Shown here in pieces: positions 17,736 through 25,817 of a DNA stretch of 64,000 nucleotides. Location of the stretch: the NCBI GenBank assembly GCA_049513055.1, contig JBEKWN010000049.1, positions 1 to 64,000 on the forward strand, given 5' to 3'. Below the pieces are notes generated by a model that worked only from the letters and a program-made list of their open reading frames with translations, did no database searches and was not told the DNA's origin. Both the position numbers and the translations under genes were made by a program. Position 1 is the first letter of the stretch; each line of letters opens with the position of its first letter. This stretch comes from UBA1163 sp049513055. GTDB lineage: Bacteria > Desulfobacterota > BSN033 > UBA1163.

Positions 17736-18158
17736 TGCTAAAATAAGCGTTCCCTCGGCCACGGGTTCTCCTCTCACTCTGGCCAGAATCTTTACTTTGG
17801 CCAAGTTAGAAAACACATGTAAAACTTCTGCTTCGATGATGATTTGATCTCCTGGTATCACTCTTCTTTTCAATCGAAATTCTTCAATCCTCGCTAAGAC
17901 CGGAATCCCTTCTTCTTCCTTTTCAAATGATGACTGAAAGGCTAGTCCCCCGGTTTGCGCCATCGCTTCCAGAATCAATACTCCCGGCATGACAGGGTCA
18001 TTTTGGAAATGACCTAAAAAATAAGGTTCATCAATGCTTACATTTTTCAAGGTTATAGCCTTCTTTCCTTTTTCGATTTCGAGGATCCGATCGATCATTC
18101 GAAAGGGAAAAGCATGAGGCAGCCTTTTTAAAATCTCGTCTGTGTCAATCATACTCAT
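17694..18158 (-). CDS. FabZ-type 3-hydroxyacyl-ACP dehydratase
   Basis: The hotdog-fold dehydratase has the family motifs LPHAFPFRMIDRI, the catalytic His in YFLGHFQNDPVMPGV and the catalytic Glu in LILEAMAQTGG. The start is one of two close ATG codons (18158 or 18152); the open frame further upstream is repeat sequence. The length of about 154 residues is usual for FabZ. In the locus it would dehydrate the 3-hydroxyacyl-ACP formed after condensation and ketoreduction, leaving a trans double bond. No ketoreductase is present in the window. Confidence 0.9.
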   Translation of the reverse strand: MSMIDTDEILKRLPHAFPFRMIDRILEIEKGKKAITLKNVSIDEPYFLGHFQNDPVMPGVLILEAMAQTGGLAFQSSFEKEEEGIPVLARIEEFRLKRRVIPGDQIIIEAEVLHVFSNLAKVKILARVRGEPVAEGTLILAKGQGFKESSGQGF

Positions 18159-18362
18159 TATTAATTTCAAATTCCAAAGTTCGCACGAAGTGATGAACCG
18201 AAGCTGAATCAATGTTAAATCAAATCCAAAGCTCAAATATTAAAAATTCTTGCTTTGAACTTTGACATTCATTTGACATTTGGATTTTGGAATTTGGACT
18301 TACAATTTCCTCCATACTCTGTAAAAAACCAAACTCTTGCTCAAGATTTTATTAATAAGGGA
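18159..18362. repeat. Word-repeat intergenic hairpin (aaattccaaa words)
   Basis: A 200-base gap between the dehydratase and the membrane protein gene. The left part has AAATTCCAAAG and AAATCCAAAGC, the right part GCTTTGAACTTTG and TTTGGATTTTGGAATTTGG, so the two halves fold on each other. No gene or clear promoter is seen. Confidence 0.6.
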
Positions 18363-18842
18363 TTAAAAGAGGGCAATGATCTTAAAGATCCCTTTTGCAA
18401 TGCCCATGATGATGAAAATACCTATGAAGGAGCCGGTCATCAGGAGAACAGTTCCTTCAACCCTCCCTTTTTTAAGAAAGAAACTAACGATGCTCGCTGA
18501 AAGGATTCCAAAACCTCGAATGGGAAGAGCAGAAAGCAGGATCAATCCCACATTCCCCAGGGACATTACCTTTTTTAAGATGGGTCTCTCATTCAAGTGG
18601 GTCAAAACATTGTCAGTTTTCCTCTTCAACCATCGTATGGGGAAAAAACTTCTACTTGAATGCTCCAAAATGATGCCATACACTGGGATTTGAACATAGT
18701 CATAAGCCAAGGCCAGGGGAAAGTAGAGGAAGACAGGCATTTGGTTGAAGATGGCAAAAAGCACAGAAAAAGATCGCCCCAGGGTGAAGTGGATGAGGGT
18801 GAAAAGGAGAATTAATTTCCAATAACTGGCTATCCATTCCAT
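18363..18842 (-). CDS. Small integral membrane protein
   Basis: The 159-residue protein has four or five hydrophobic segments (WKLILLFTLIHFTLG, FLYFPLALAYDYV, VGLILLSALPIRGFG, LLMTGSFIGIFIIMGIAKGIF). The layout and the LSALPIRGFG region resemble the small multidrug export (PF06695) family, but the match is weak by eye. The start overlaps the end of the preceding ketosynthase-like gene by 13 bases, which ties it to the cluster. It could help export or flip the lipid product. The function is not established. Confidence 0.65.
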   Translation of the reverse strand: MEWIASYWKLILLFTLIHFTLGRSFSVLFAIFNQMPVFLYFPLALAYDYVQIPVYGIILEHSSRSFFPIRWLKRKTDNVLTHLNERPILKKVMSLGNVGLILLSALPIRGFGILSASIVSFFLKKGRVEGTVLLMTGSFIGIFIIMGIAKGIFKIIALF

Positions 18843-20062
18843 TCAACACCTACCAGGATAGACGAAAAGCAATTCTCTGGTGAAATCCCCAAATGGAGGA
18901 TTGTCTGAATCTTTCGATCCAACCTTTGAGTGACAACATAATGGAGATCACAACTTGAATCCGGGTTCAGATAATTGATAGTGGGTGGAATGAAGCCATT
19001 TTCCATGGAGAGCACGTTGGCTACCATTCTCATCCCCCCGGATGCAATCGCCTCCCCCACCATTGACTTGATTGAGCTGACAGGAATCTGAAGATACTGG
19101 GTCGGAAAGGTCTTCTTAACCCCTTTGGCCTCCAAGGCATCCAATACTTTGGATGAATTCCCGGCCCCACCGAGATAATCGATGGAAGAACCTTCTCTCT
19201 CCTTGAGCGCCATTTTAATAGAACGATCCAAATCCTCTGACCCGTCCCCTTTAGATGACTTCCCCACTAAACTATAACCTAAAATATAACCGTAAATCCT
19301 CCCCCCCCTCGATCGGGCATGTTCCTCATTTTCAATGACTAATAATCCAGCGCCTTCTCCCAATACCAATCCATTTCTCATTTTATCGTAAGGACAGGAT
19401 CTTTCTCCATGCCCCTGATCTGTGGCCAAGAGATGAAGTTCTGAAAACCCACGAAACAGAAACTCACTCAGTTCATCCACTCCCCCTGTGAGGATGAGGT
19501 CTGCCTTTCCTTTTCGAAGTTGATCACAGGCAAAAAATATGGCAGCCTCTGCCGTGCAGAAGGATTGAACCAATGTGGAATTGACCCCCTGGATTCCGAG
19601 TTCAATGGAGACATAGCTGGAAGGAGCATTGGGAACAGTGTTGGGGAAGAGCATGGGGTTTAAGTCTAAAAATCCTTTTAGAACCTGTCCTCGATGGAAT
19701 TCCTCTGAACTCGAGAGTCCACAGAAACCAGAGCCAAGGACGACTCCGATTCTCGAACTGTTCGTCTCGGTCACCGCAAACTTAGCATCTGCTAAGGCCA
19801 ATTTCGCCGCTGCGATAGCGAACTGACTCGCCCGATCAAGTCGCCGGATCTTGCTCACAGGTATGAAATCTTTGGGATGGAAAGATCGGATCACTCCTCC
19901 CCCTTTAGAACGGGAGAAATGGGTATCGAATTCTTTAATCTCCTCAATGCCCGATCGACCATTCTTTAAGGAGGAAAGAAATTCCTCCTTCCCGATTCCA
20001 ATCGGAGAGACGACTCCAATTCCAGTGATGCAAATACGGTCTGACATTGCCGGCTCATTCAT
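18830..20062 (-). CDS. Second degenerate ketosynthase-like protein
   Basis: It has the thiolase fold and ketosynthase outline (CITGIGVVSPIGIG, LILTGGVDELSEF, LGEGAGLLVIENEEHA). Counted back from the conserved ADxxxxGG segment, the catalytic Cys position is Phe, with a Cys one residue later (QSFCTAEAA) and one residue fewer than in FabF. The His motifs are replaced by GGAGNSS and VGEAIASGG, so it should not condense. The start at 20062 has AGAAGG upstream and overlaps the acyl-CoA dehydrogenase gene by 8 bases; an ATG at 20047 is the alternative. It is a second chain-length-factor-like partner, distinct from the one at 12834. Confidence 0.83.
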   Translation of the reverse strand: MNEPAMSDRICITGIGVVSPIGIGKEEFLSSLKNGRSGIEEIKEFDTHFSRSKGGGVIRSFHPKDFIPVSKIRRLDRASQFAIAAAKLALADAKFAVTETNSSRIGVVLGSGFCGLSSSEEFHRGQVLKGFLDLNPMLFPNTVPNAPSSYVSIELGIQGVNSTLVQSFCTAEAAIFFACDQLRKGKADLILTGGVDELSEFLFRGFSELHLLATDQGHGERSCPYDKMRNGLVLGEGAGLLVIENEEHARSRGGRIYGYILGYSLVGKSSKGDGSEDLDRSIKMALKEREGSSIDYLGGAGNSSKVLDALEAKGVKKTFPTQYLQIPVSSIKSMVGEAIASGGMRMVANVLSMENGFIPPTINYLNPDSSCDLHYVVTQRLDRKIQTILHLGISPENCFSSILVGVEWNG

Positions 20063-21284
20063 AGACCTTCTCTTCTTCTCCTTCGAGGTCACTAGCATCT
20101 TTTTCTACATCCCTCGCGTCACTCTCTCTTTTCAACACCTCTCTATAGAATTCATGCTGAATGAGAAGACTCATGATTTCATTCGTTCCGGTCCAGATCA
20201 TCTGTAATCTGGCATCACGGAAGAAACGCTCGATTGGATAGACATTCGTATATCCGATCCCACCCATCACCTGCATCGAATTGTTGACGACCTCCCAGAG
20301 CATCTCTGTGGAGGTCTTTTTTGCCTCGGAGACCATCCGTCTCGAATCCAGACCTTCGTCCACATGTCTTGCCGTTACATAGACGAGACTCCGAGCAGCA
20401 TCGAGTTTCGAAATAGAATCGGCTACCTTAAAACTGACCGCTTCAAATTTTCGGATCGTCTCTCCAAAAGCCTTTCTCCGATCGCTATATCGTGTAGCAA
20501 TCTCCAGACAGCACCGGGCCATGCCGAGTGCTCCGGCTGCAGTGGTTAACCGTTCAGGAATCATCATCCGGTTGAAGACCAGCGAACCTCCATTTAACGG
20601 ACCCACAAGATTTTTTGCCGGCACCTTCGTATCGCGAAAATAGAGACGGCCTGTCCCTCCTCCCCGTGAACCCAGGAGTCCATAGACATGCTTGACCTCC
20701 ACACCCATATCCCTTTCGACAATGAAACAGGAAATGGATTGATGGGGGTGAGCCTCAGGCGCTGTCTTTGCATAGACCAGAAAATAATCTGCTCCCTCTG
20801 CCCCCACCACAAAACGCTTCTGACCATTCAGGATATAATCATCCCCCTCCTTCTTGGCAATGGTGGTCGCGCCAAAGAAATCAGACCCTCCCCGGGGTTC
20901 GGTGAGTGCCTCTGCACAGCAGAGCTTTCCTTCAAGGGTGGGTTTCAAATATTTTGCCTTCTGCTCCGGGGTACCAAAATGATGGATCGCCTCGCCACAG
21001 ATGCTTACCAAGGAGTAGAGGCAGGTCATTCCTGACCCGAGGACGCCAATCTCCTCAATGGCTGTCACCTCCCCTGCCCACTTCATTCCCCGGCCTCCCC
21101 ATTCTTTGGAGAAGCGAAGTCCGAGAAGATTCTGTGCTGCCAGACTTTCGATATACTCCTTCGGATACTTCACCTGATCAGTATCCATGGCTCGAATCAG
21201 TGAACTTGGCACCTTTTCCCTGACGAACTTTCTGACCTCCTCTTGTAGCTTCTTCTCTTCCTCTGTTAAAAGAAAATCATACAT
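20055..21284 (-). CDS. Acyl-CoA dehydrogenase
   Basis: The 409-residue flavoprotein has CCAEALTEPRGGSD, the middle domain motifs of the family, RKAFGETIRKFEAVSFKVAD and QVMGGIGYTNVYPIERFFRDARL. The usual catalytic Glu of the YEGT motif is Thr here (IWTGTNEIM). A Glu in MIPERLTTAAGALG sits at the site that serves as catalytic base in isovaleryl- and long-chain dehydrogenases. It is the first gene of the minus-strand ketosynthase block and overlaps the next gene. It would introduce a double bond into an acyl thioester; whether it acts on CoA or on ACP thioesters is open. Confidence 0.9.
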   Translation of the reverse strand: MYDFLLTEEEKKLQEEVRKFVREKVPSSLIRAMDTDQVKYPKEYIESLAAQNLLGLRFSKEWGGRGMKWAGEVTAIEEIGVLGSGMTCLYSLVSICGEAIHHFGTPEQKAKYLKPTLEGKLCCAEALTEPRGGSDFFGATTIAKKEGDDYILNGQKRFVVGAEGADYFLVYAKTAPEAHPHQSISCFIVERDMGVEVKHVYGLLGSRGGGTGRLYFRDTKVPAKNLVGPLNGGSLVFNRMMIPERLTTAAGALGMARCCLEIATRYSDRRKAFGETIRKFEAVSFKVADSISKLDAARSLVYVTARHVDEGLDSRRMVSEAKKTSTEMLWEVVNNSMQVMGGIGYTNVYPIERFFRDARLQMIWTGTNEIMSLLIQHEFYREVLKRESDARDVEKDASDLEGEEEKVYE

Positions 21285-21457
21285 AGTTTTCCCTCCCTCC
21301 TAAAAGTAATATTTGGCTCTTGATTGCTCCTTCATGATGAATTCTTTACCCAAAAATCATAAAGAATCAAGAGAATTCTTTTCCGAAGCTCATCGCTCAA
21401 ATGTCTTGTGTTTTTGAGAGAGATTGATTAATATTGGGCCTTGGAGGAAAAAAATTT

Positions 21458-23362
21458 ATGCTGAGAATATTGAGGGAACATGCATCTTCATGGATGCTTA
21501 AGGGTATCCTGATATTGGTGGCTGTGACTTTCATCTCCTGGGGAGGGTATTCGTATTTCCGGGAGAAAAAAGTGACTTATGTGGCTAAAGTGAATGGAGT
21601 CACCATCGAATGGAGGGACTATAATGATGCCTTTCAAAATGCGGTCAAGCAATATCGAGAGGCGTTGGGCCCATCCTTTTCGGAGAAGATGATCGAAGAA
21701 CTCCGTCTAAAAGACAAAATCTTAGATGACCTCATTGCCAAGATTCTCATCCTTCAAGAAGCAAAAAGATTTGGACTTTCCATTCCTGACGAAGAGCTGA
21801 GAGAGGCCATTGAATCCATCCCGGCTTTTCAGATGAATGGCCAGTTTGACAAAAGAAGTTATGAGAGGTTTCTTCGTTCAAACCGAATGACCCCGGAAGA
21901 GTTTGAGCAGAGCCAGCGGGAAAGTCTTCTGCTTTCAAAGGCAGTCAGTTTGATAAAAATGAATGGTGGGAAGGTTTCAGATGAAGAAGTATCGGACACT
22001 TACCTTTTTGAGAATGAGCGGATCAACCTCACCTTCCTGAAGATCGTCCCTGAGGCTTTCAAAGGTCAGATCAATGCCAATGAGATCGAGATAAAGGATT
22101 ATTACCAGAAACATCAAGAGGAATTCAGAATTCCCACTTTTGTTCAAATTCAATATCTCCTTTTCCGACCTTCTGATTTTGAGAACAAAGTCCAGGTTTC
22201 CTTAGATGAAGCCAAACGATATTATGACTCCCGAAAAGATACTTTTAAGATACCCAAACAGGTGAGGGTGAGGGACATCCTGATCAAAGCAGGACCACAA
22301 GATGCACCTGATCAATTGGAGGCAAAAAAGAAGAAAGCCGAAGAGATTTTGGAGAAAGCCAAAAAGACGAAGGATTTTGGTTCCTTAGCAAAGCAGTATT
22401 CGGCGGCGGAAAATGCCTCTAAGGGCGGCGACCTGGGATGGATTCAAAGGGGGATGTTGGGTGAACAAATTGAATCGATTCTCTTTGCGATGAAAGCAGG
22501 TGACCTGACTGGAGTGTTAGCAGCAAGAGATGGGTTTCATATTTTAAAAATAGAGGAGGTCAAGGAGGAGAAACAAAAATCCTTTGAGGAAGTAAAGGAC
22601 CAGATCCTTCAGACCTTAAAGAAAGAGAAGGCAAAAGCAGAAGCCTCCCGAAAAGCGGACGACGCATTCTACTCCCTTTTCCGAAGCCGTGATTTAGAAG
22701 GGTATTCAAGAGAGAAGGATGTTCCAATTAAGACCACGGGCCTCTTTAAGGAAGGCGACGAGATCCAGGATATTGGCAAGAATCCTGTCTTCTATTCCAG
22801 TGCCCTCTCTTTAAAGCTGGGAGAAATCTCTCCTGTCGTTACCATCCTGCCCAATTTCTATATCCTGAAGTTAGTGAACAAGAAGGACTCCCGGATCCCG
22901 CCTCTGGATGAGGTGAAAGAGGAAGTGAGACAAAAGGTTATTGGAACAAAGGCAGAGGGGAAAGCCCGTCAGGTGGCTGAAGAACTTCTCAATCAGATTC
23001 GAACGGGCAAAAACATCAGAGAGGTTGCAAGAGAGAAAGGTTATCCTTTTGAAGAAACGGGTTTCTTCACCCGGACAGCAGGAGCGGTTCCTAAAATTGG
23101 TCCTGCCAGAGAATTTATGGGAATACTCGCCTCTCTGACAGAAAAAAATCCTGTCCCTAAAGAAGTCATTCAGACCAAGGATGGGTATTTTGTGGTAAGG
23201 TTATCTGGCTATGAGCCTGCGGATCAGAGTAAATTCCAATCCGTGAAGAAAAATCTTGAAAAACGACTGAGCTACCAGAAACAGGAAGAGGTTTTTCAAA
23301 ATTGGCTCAGTCAACTCCGATCCAAAGCCAAAATCGATATCAATAAAGAAATCCGGGGTTAA
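21458..23362 (+). CDS. PpiD/SurA-like periplasmic peptidyl-prolyl isomerase
   Basis: The ATG at 21458 follows GGAGG. An N-terminal anchor (WMLKGILILVAVTFISWGGYSYF) precedes a SurA_N-type chaperone region with KVNGVTIEWRDY. A rotamase domain of the parvulin type follows at about residues 265-370 (VRVRDILIKA, LAKQYSAAENASKGGDLGWIQRG, VLAARDGFHILKIEEV), and a second SurA-like region follows. The domain order and length (634 residues) match PpiD, an inner-membrane-anchored foldase for outer membrane proteins. It is transcribed away from the acyl-CoA dehydrogenase. Confidence 0.88.
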   Translation: MLRILREHASSWMLKGILILVAVTFISWGGYSYFREKKVTYVAKVNGVTIEWRDYNDAFQNAVKQYREALGPSFSEKMIEELRLKDKILDDLIAKILILQEAKRFGLSIPDEELREAIESIPAFQMNGQFDKRSYERFLRSNRMTPEEFEQSQRESLLLSKAVSLIKMNGGKVSDEEVSDTYLFENERINLTFLKIVPEAFKGQINANEIEIKDYYQKHQEEFRIPTFVQIQYLLFRPSDFENKVQVSLDEAKRYYDSRKDTFKIPKQVRVRDILIKAGPQDAPDQLEAKKKKAEEILEKAKKTKDFGSLAKQYSAAENASKGGDLGWIQRGMLGEQIESILFAMKAGDLTGVLAARDGFHILKIEEVKEEKQKSFEEVKDQILQTLKKEKAKAEASRKADDAFYSLFRSRDLEGYSREKDVPIKTTGLFKEGDEIQDIGKNPVFYSSALSLKLGEISPVVTILPNFYILKLVNKKDSRIPPLDEVKEEVRQKVIGTKAEGKARQVAEELLNQIRTGKNIREVAREKGYPFEETGFFTRTAGAVPKIGPAREFMGILASLTEKNPVPKEVIQTKDGYFVVRLSGYEPADQSKFQSVKKNLEKRLSYQKQEEVFQNWLSQLRSKAKIDINKEIRG

Positions 23363-23395
23363 CCTTGTTCTTCTGATCTTTCAGTTGAAAAGGGA

Positions 23396-24457
23396 TCAAT
23401 GTTTCTTGCGGGTGGGAAGGGAGAGTTGTCTCCCTGATTCTGAATAGGGGAGCCCGAAATGGTGGTAGGCCAATTCTGTGGCCTTCCTCCCGTTCTGCAT
23501 TCTTGCGACAAAACCGATCTTCAGGAGAAAGGGTTCAATCATATCGACCAGCGTGTCCGATTCCTCCTGCAGGGTGGCTGCAATTGCCTCCAGACCCACT
23601 GGCCCTCCTCTGTAATACCGGATGATGGTCTCCAGAAATCTTCGGTCAAGACTTGTCAAACCGATCTCATCCACCCCTTCTAAACGCAGTGCTTCATCGG
23701 CAATGGCTTTGTCGATCTTCCCTTGCCCACGGATCTCAGCAAAATCCCTCACCCTTTTGAGAAGCCGATTGGAAATTCTCGGTGTCCCTCTTGACCGCTT
23801 GGCAATTTCCTGTGTCCCTTCTTCATCAATGGGAACCCTTAAGAGAGCGGCAGAGCGCCTAACCACCTGGCAGAGTTCTTCCACAGAATAGAAATCGAGG
23901 TTCCTCAATATCCCAAATCTCTCCCGAAGAGGTGCGGAAAGGAGCCCGGCCCGAGTGGTGGCACCCACAAAGGTGAAACGTTCCAGCCGATATCGATGGC
24001 TTCTCGCATGAGCTCCCTTATCAAAAATAAAATCAATGCAAAAATCTTCCATGGCTGGGTAGAGGAATTCTTCCACCACCTTGGGAAGTCTGTGCACCTC
24101 ATCGATAAACAGGACGTCCCCTCTTTCCAGATGGGTGAGGATGCTGATCAGGTCGCCTCCTTTTTCGATAGCAGGCCCGGAGGAGGTGACAATGCGAACC
24201 CCCAATTCTGTGGCGATGATATGGGCAAGAGTGGTTTTTCCCAATCCTGGTGGGGAATGAAAAAGAATATGGTCCAGAGGCTCCCCACGTTTTTTGGCTG
24301 CCTGGATGGCAATTTCCAGTGTCTCCACCACCTGTTTTTGGCCGATGTATTCAGAAAGGTTACGCGGCCTCAGATCGAGATAATCCTCAATCTCGGGTTG
24401 AATCCCTTCAGCTTCCACCTTTGGATCAGGTTGTTTGCTTTCTTCGGACTTCTTCAT
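23396..24457 (-). CDS. ruvB: Holliday junction branch migration ATPase RuvB
   Basis: The RuvB_N AAA+ domain has Walker A SPPGLGKTTLA, Walker B VLFIDEVHRL and sensor 1 FVGATTRAG, followed by the small ATPase domain and the winged-helix DNA-binding end (GLTSLDRRFLETIIRYYRGGPVG). The 353 residues are normal. It is last in yebC-ruvC-ruvA-ruvB. RuvB hexamers drive junction branch migration with RuvA. Confidence 0.96.
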   Translation of the reverse strand: MKKSEESKQPDPKVEAEGIQPEIEDYLDLRPRNLSEYIGQKQVVETLEIAIQAAKKRGEPLDHILFHSPPGLGKTTLAHIIATELGVRIVTSSGPAIEKGGDLISILTHLERGDVLFIDEVHRLPKVVEEFLYPAMEDFCIDFIFDKGAHARSHRYRLERFTFVGATTRAGLLSAPLRERFGILRNLDFYSVEELCQVVRRSAALLRVPIDEEGTQEIAKRSRGTPRISNRLLKRVRDFAEIRGQGKIDKAIADEALRLEGVDEIGLTSLDRRFLETIIRYYRGGPVGLEAIAATLQEESDTLVDMIEPFLLKIGFVARMQNGRKATELAYHHFGLPYSESGRQLSLPTRKKH

Positions 24458-24487
24458 CTCCTTCTCCCACTACCTAAAACAAGCAAA

Positions 24488-24610
24488 TTAAGGTGAAATC
24501 TCTTTTTGACCTCGATACACCTCTTCAAACAATTCTTCTGGGGATGAAATATTTGGGTTTCGGAGCATCGCCTCTTTGACCAAACGCTGTGCCTCACTTA
24601 ATCTATGGCA
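24488..24610 (-). pseudogene. ruvA: C-terminal domain III of RuvA, displaced into another frame
   Basis: Directly after the ruvA stop codon the next frame is open to a TAA at 24488-24490. It reads CHRLSEAQRLVKEAMLRN followed by SSPEELFEEVY. The EAQRLVKEA helix is what is expected of RuvA domain III, which contacts RuvB. Added to the 154 residues of the main frame it gives about 194, the usual RuvA length. One base has to be skipped near 24605-24640 to join them. No long homopolymer lies at the site, so a simple run-length error is not obvious. Confidence 0.75.
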
Positions 24611-25067
24611 CATCAGCTGAGATTTGATCCTCCCTCATCAGCGCAAATTTACCAACCTTTCCTTGAAGGGTGGCAATGATCTTATCTGCTGTTCTCTTCC
24701 CGATTCCCTTCAGGCTTTCGAGGGTTTTCGAATCCCGCTCCTCTATCGCCTTGGCAATCCTTGGAATGGGCATCATCAAGGCCTTCACTGCCGTGGGCGG
24801 ACCGATGTCTTCCACGGTAATAAATTTCTCAAAGAATTCCTTCTCCGGTTCGAAGTTGAACCCGATGAGAAGAGGTTTGGGTTGCCGTTCGGTCTGATGG
24901 TAATAAATATAAAGTCTGACAATCTCCCCATCCTCCCCTGCTCTCTTCGGGCTGAAGGTCTGTCGAACAATAGCAGGGAGGAGGATCTCATATCCCACCC
25001 CATTGGCTAAAACGACTATCCTATCTTCTTCTTTCTTGAGCAATTTTCCTTCGATATAGCGAATCAT
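24603..25067 (-). CDS. ruvA: Holliday junction branch migration protein RuvA, frameshifted
   Basis: Domains I and II are intact: MIRYIEGKLLKKEED (OB fold), then VEDIGPPTAVKALMMP and LKGIGKRTADKIIATLQGKV (the two helix-hairpin-helix motifs that hold DNA). The frame stops after MREDQISADVP, before domain III, leaving 154 residues against about 195-200 in the family. The missing domain lies in the next frame at 24488-24610. Without it RuvA would bind junctions but not RuvB properly. It lies between ruvC and ruvB on the same strand. Confidence 0.9.
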   Translation of the reverse strand: MIRYIEGKLLKKEEDRIVVLANGVGYEILLPAIVRQTFSPKRAGEDGEIVRLYIYYHQTERQPKPLLIGFNFEPEKEFFEKFITVEDIGPPTAVKALMMPIPRIAKAIEERDSKTLESLKGIGKRTADKIIATLQGKVGKFALMREDQISADVP

Positions 25068-25070
25068 CAA

Positions 25071-25137
25071 TTTCCTCTAATTGTATTAGTGAATGGTGTT
25101 AGTGCTAGTGTGAAATAAAAACTATCACTCATCACCA
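25071..25137. repeat. Word-repeat hairpin between ruvC and ruvA
   Basis: ATTAGTGAATGGTGTTAGTG on the left is answered by CTATCACTCATCACCATCACC on the right. It sits within an operon, so it is unlikely to be a full terminator. Confidence 0.5.
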
Positions 25138-25623
25138 TCACCAATGAAAATTTTCATTCCGGGAAAGACCGGTTAAGGCCAGGGCGAGGGCATCCCCTGC
25201 GTGGCTCGAGCTCAGGGGATTCTCGATCCTGAGAATTTGGCGAATCGCTTTCTTCATCTGTTCCTTATCGGCCCGACCGCTTCCGGTCAACGCACTCTTC
25301 ACCTCCGTCGGTCTCACTTCGACCACAGGAATGTCCATCTCCTGAGCCGCGAGGTAAATCACCCCTCTCACTTCTCCCAACTGGATCGCTGCCTTAGGAA
25401 ATTGTTTCAAAACAAAGACCTCTTCTAAAACGAGGAGGTTGGGTTTCCACTTTTCAAGAAGTCCTTTCAGTTCATCATAGATGGTTTTTAAACGGAGGGG
25501 AATAGGACAATTTGGTTCGGTTCGAATGGCTCCCCAATCACAGGCTTTCCCTCCTCGGGGAAGAGCCTCTACCACTCCAAAGCCCGTCATGGCCAAACCC
25601 GGATCGATTCCAATCGCCTTCAC
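25138..25623 (-). CDS. ruvC: Holliday junction resolvase RuvC
   Basis: The start is GTG at 25623 (or TTG at 25626), with GGAG upstream, because the family begins at KAIGIDPGLAMTGFGV. The long open frame in front of it is repeat copy C and not protein. Catalytic acids are visible in IGIDPG, VLEEVFV and SHAGDALALA. The 161 residues are close to the family length. RuvC cuts the junction held by RuvAB. Confidence 0.93.
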   Translation of the reverse strand: MKAIGIDPGLAMTGFGVVEALPRGGKACDWGAIRTEPNCPIPLRLKTIYDELKGLLEKWKPNLLVLEEVFVLKQFPKAAIQLGEVRGVIYLAAQEMDIPVVEVRPTEVKSALTGSGRADKEQMKKAIRQILRIENPLSSSHAGDALALALTGLSRNENFHW

Positions 25624-25640
25624 CAAAAGAGTTTCTCCAC

Positions 25641-25755
25641 CCTTCGGTTTCTCCCCGGCCTTCGGTCGGGGGGTTATCAGGGTTGACCTTGAGCGCGCCT
25701 TTGTACGAGTCTTCGAAGAGCATGATCGGGCGCGGTCGAAAGGTCCAGATGTGAA
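25641..25755 (-). repeat. Dispersed repeat, copy C (inverted, degenerate)
   Basis: On the minus strand it contains GGCGCGCTCAAGGTCAACCC, close to the core of copies A and B (GCTCAGGGTCAACCCTGAGC). It also has CCCCGGCC-TTCG-GTCGGGG at about 25653-25671, a stable hairpin with a TTCG loop. It fills the yebC-ruvC gap and is open in the ruvC frame. Confidence 0.5.
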
Positions 25756-25817
25756 AAAGCCACCCAATCACTTTCCTTCAGAAGGGGTGGCTGATCAACT
25801 AACTGAAACAGGAATGT

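Noticed and set aside
25624..25767. A longer N terminus for RuvC starting MGGFFTSG
   Set aside because: The extra residues come from the dispersed repeat, and the family starts at KAIGIDPG.
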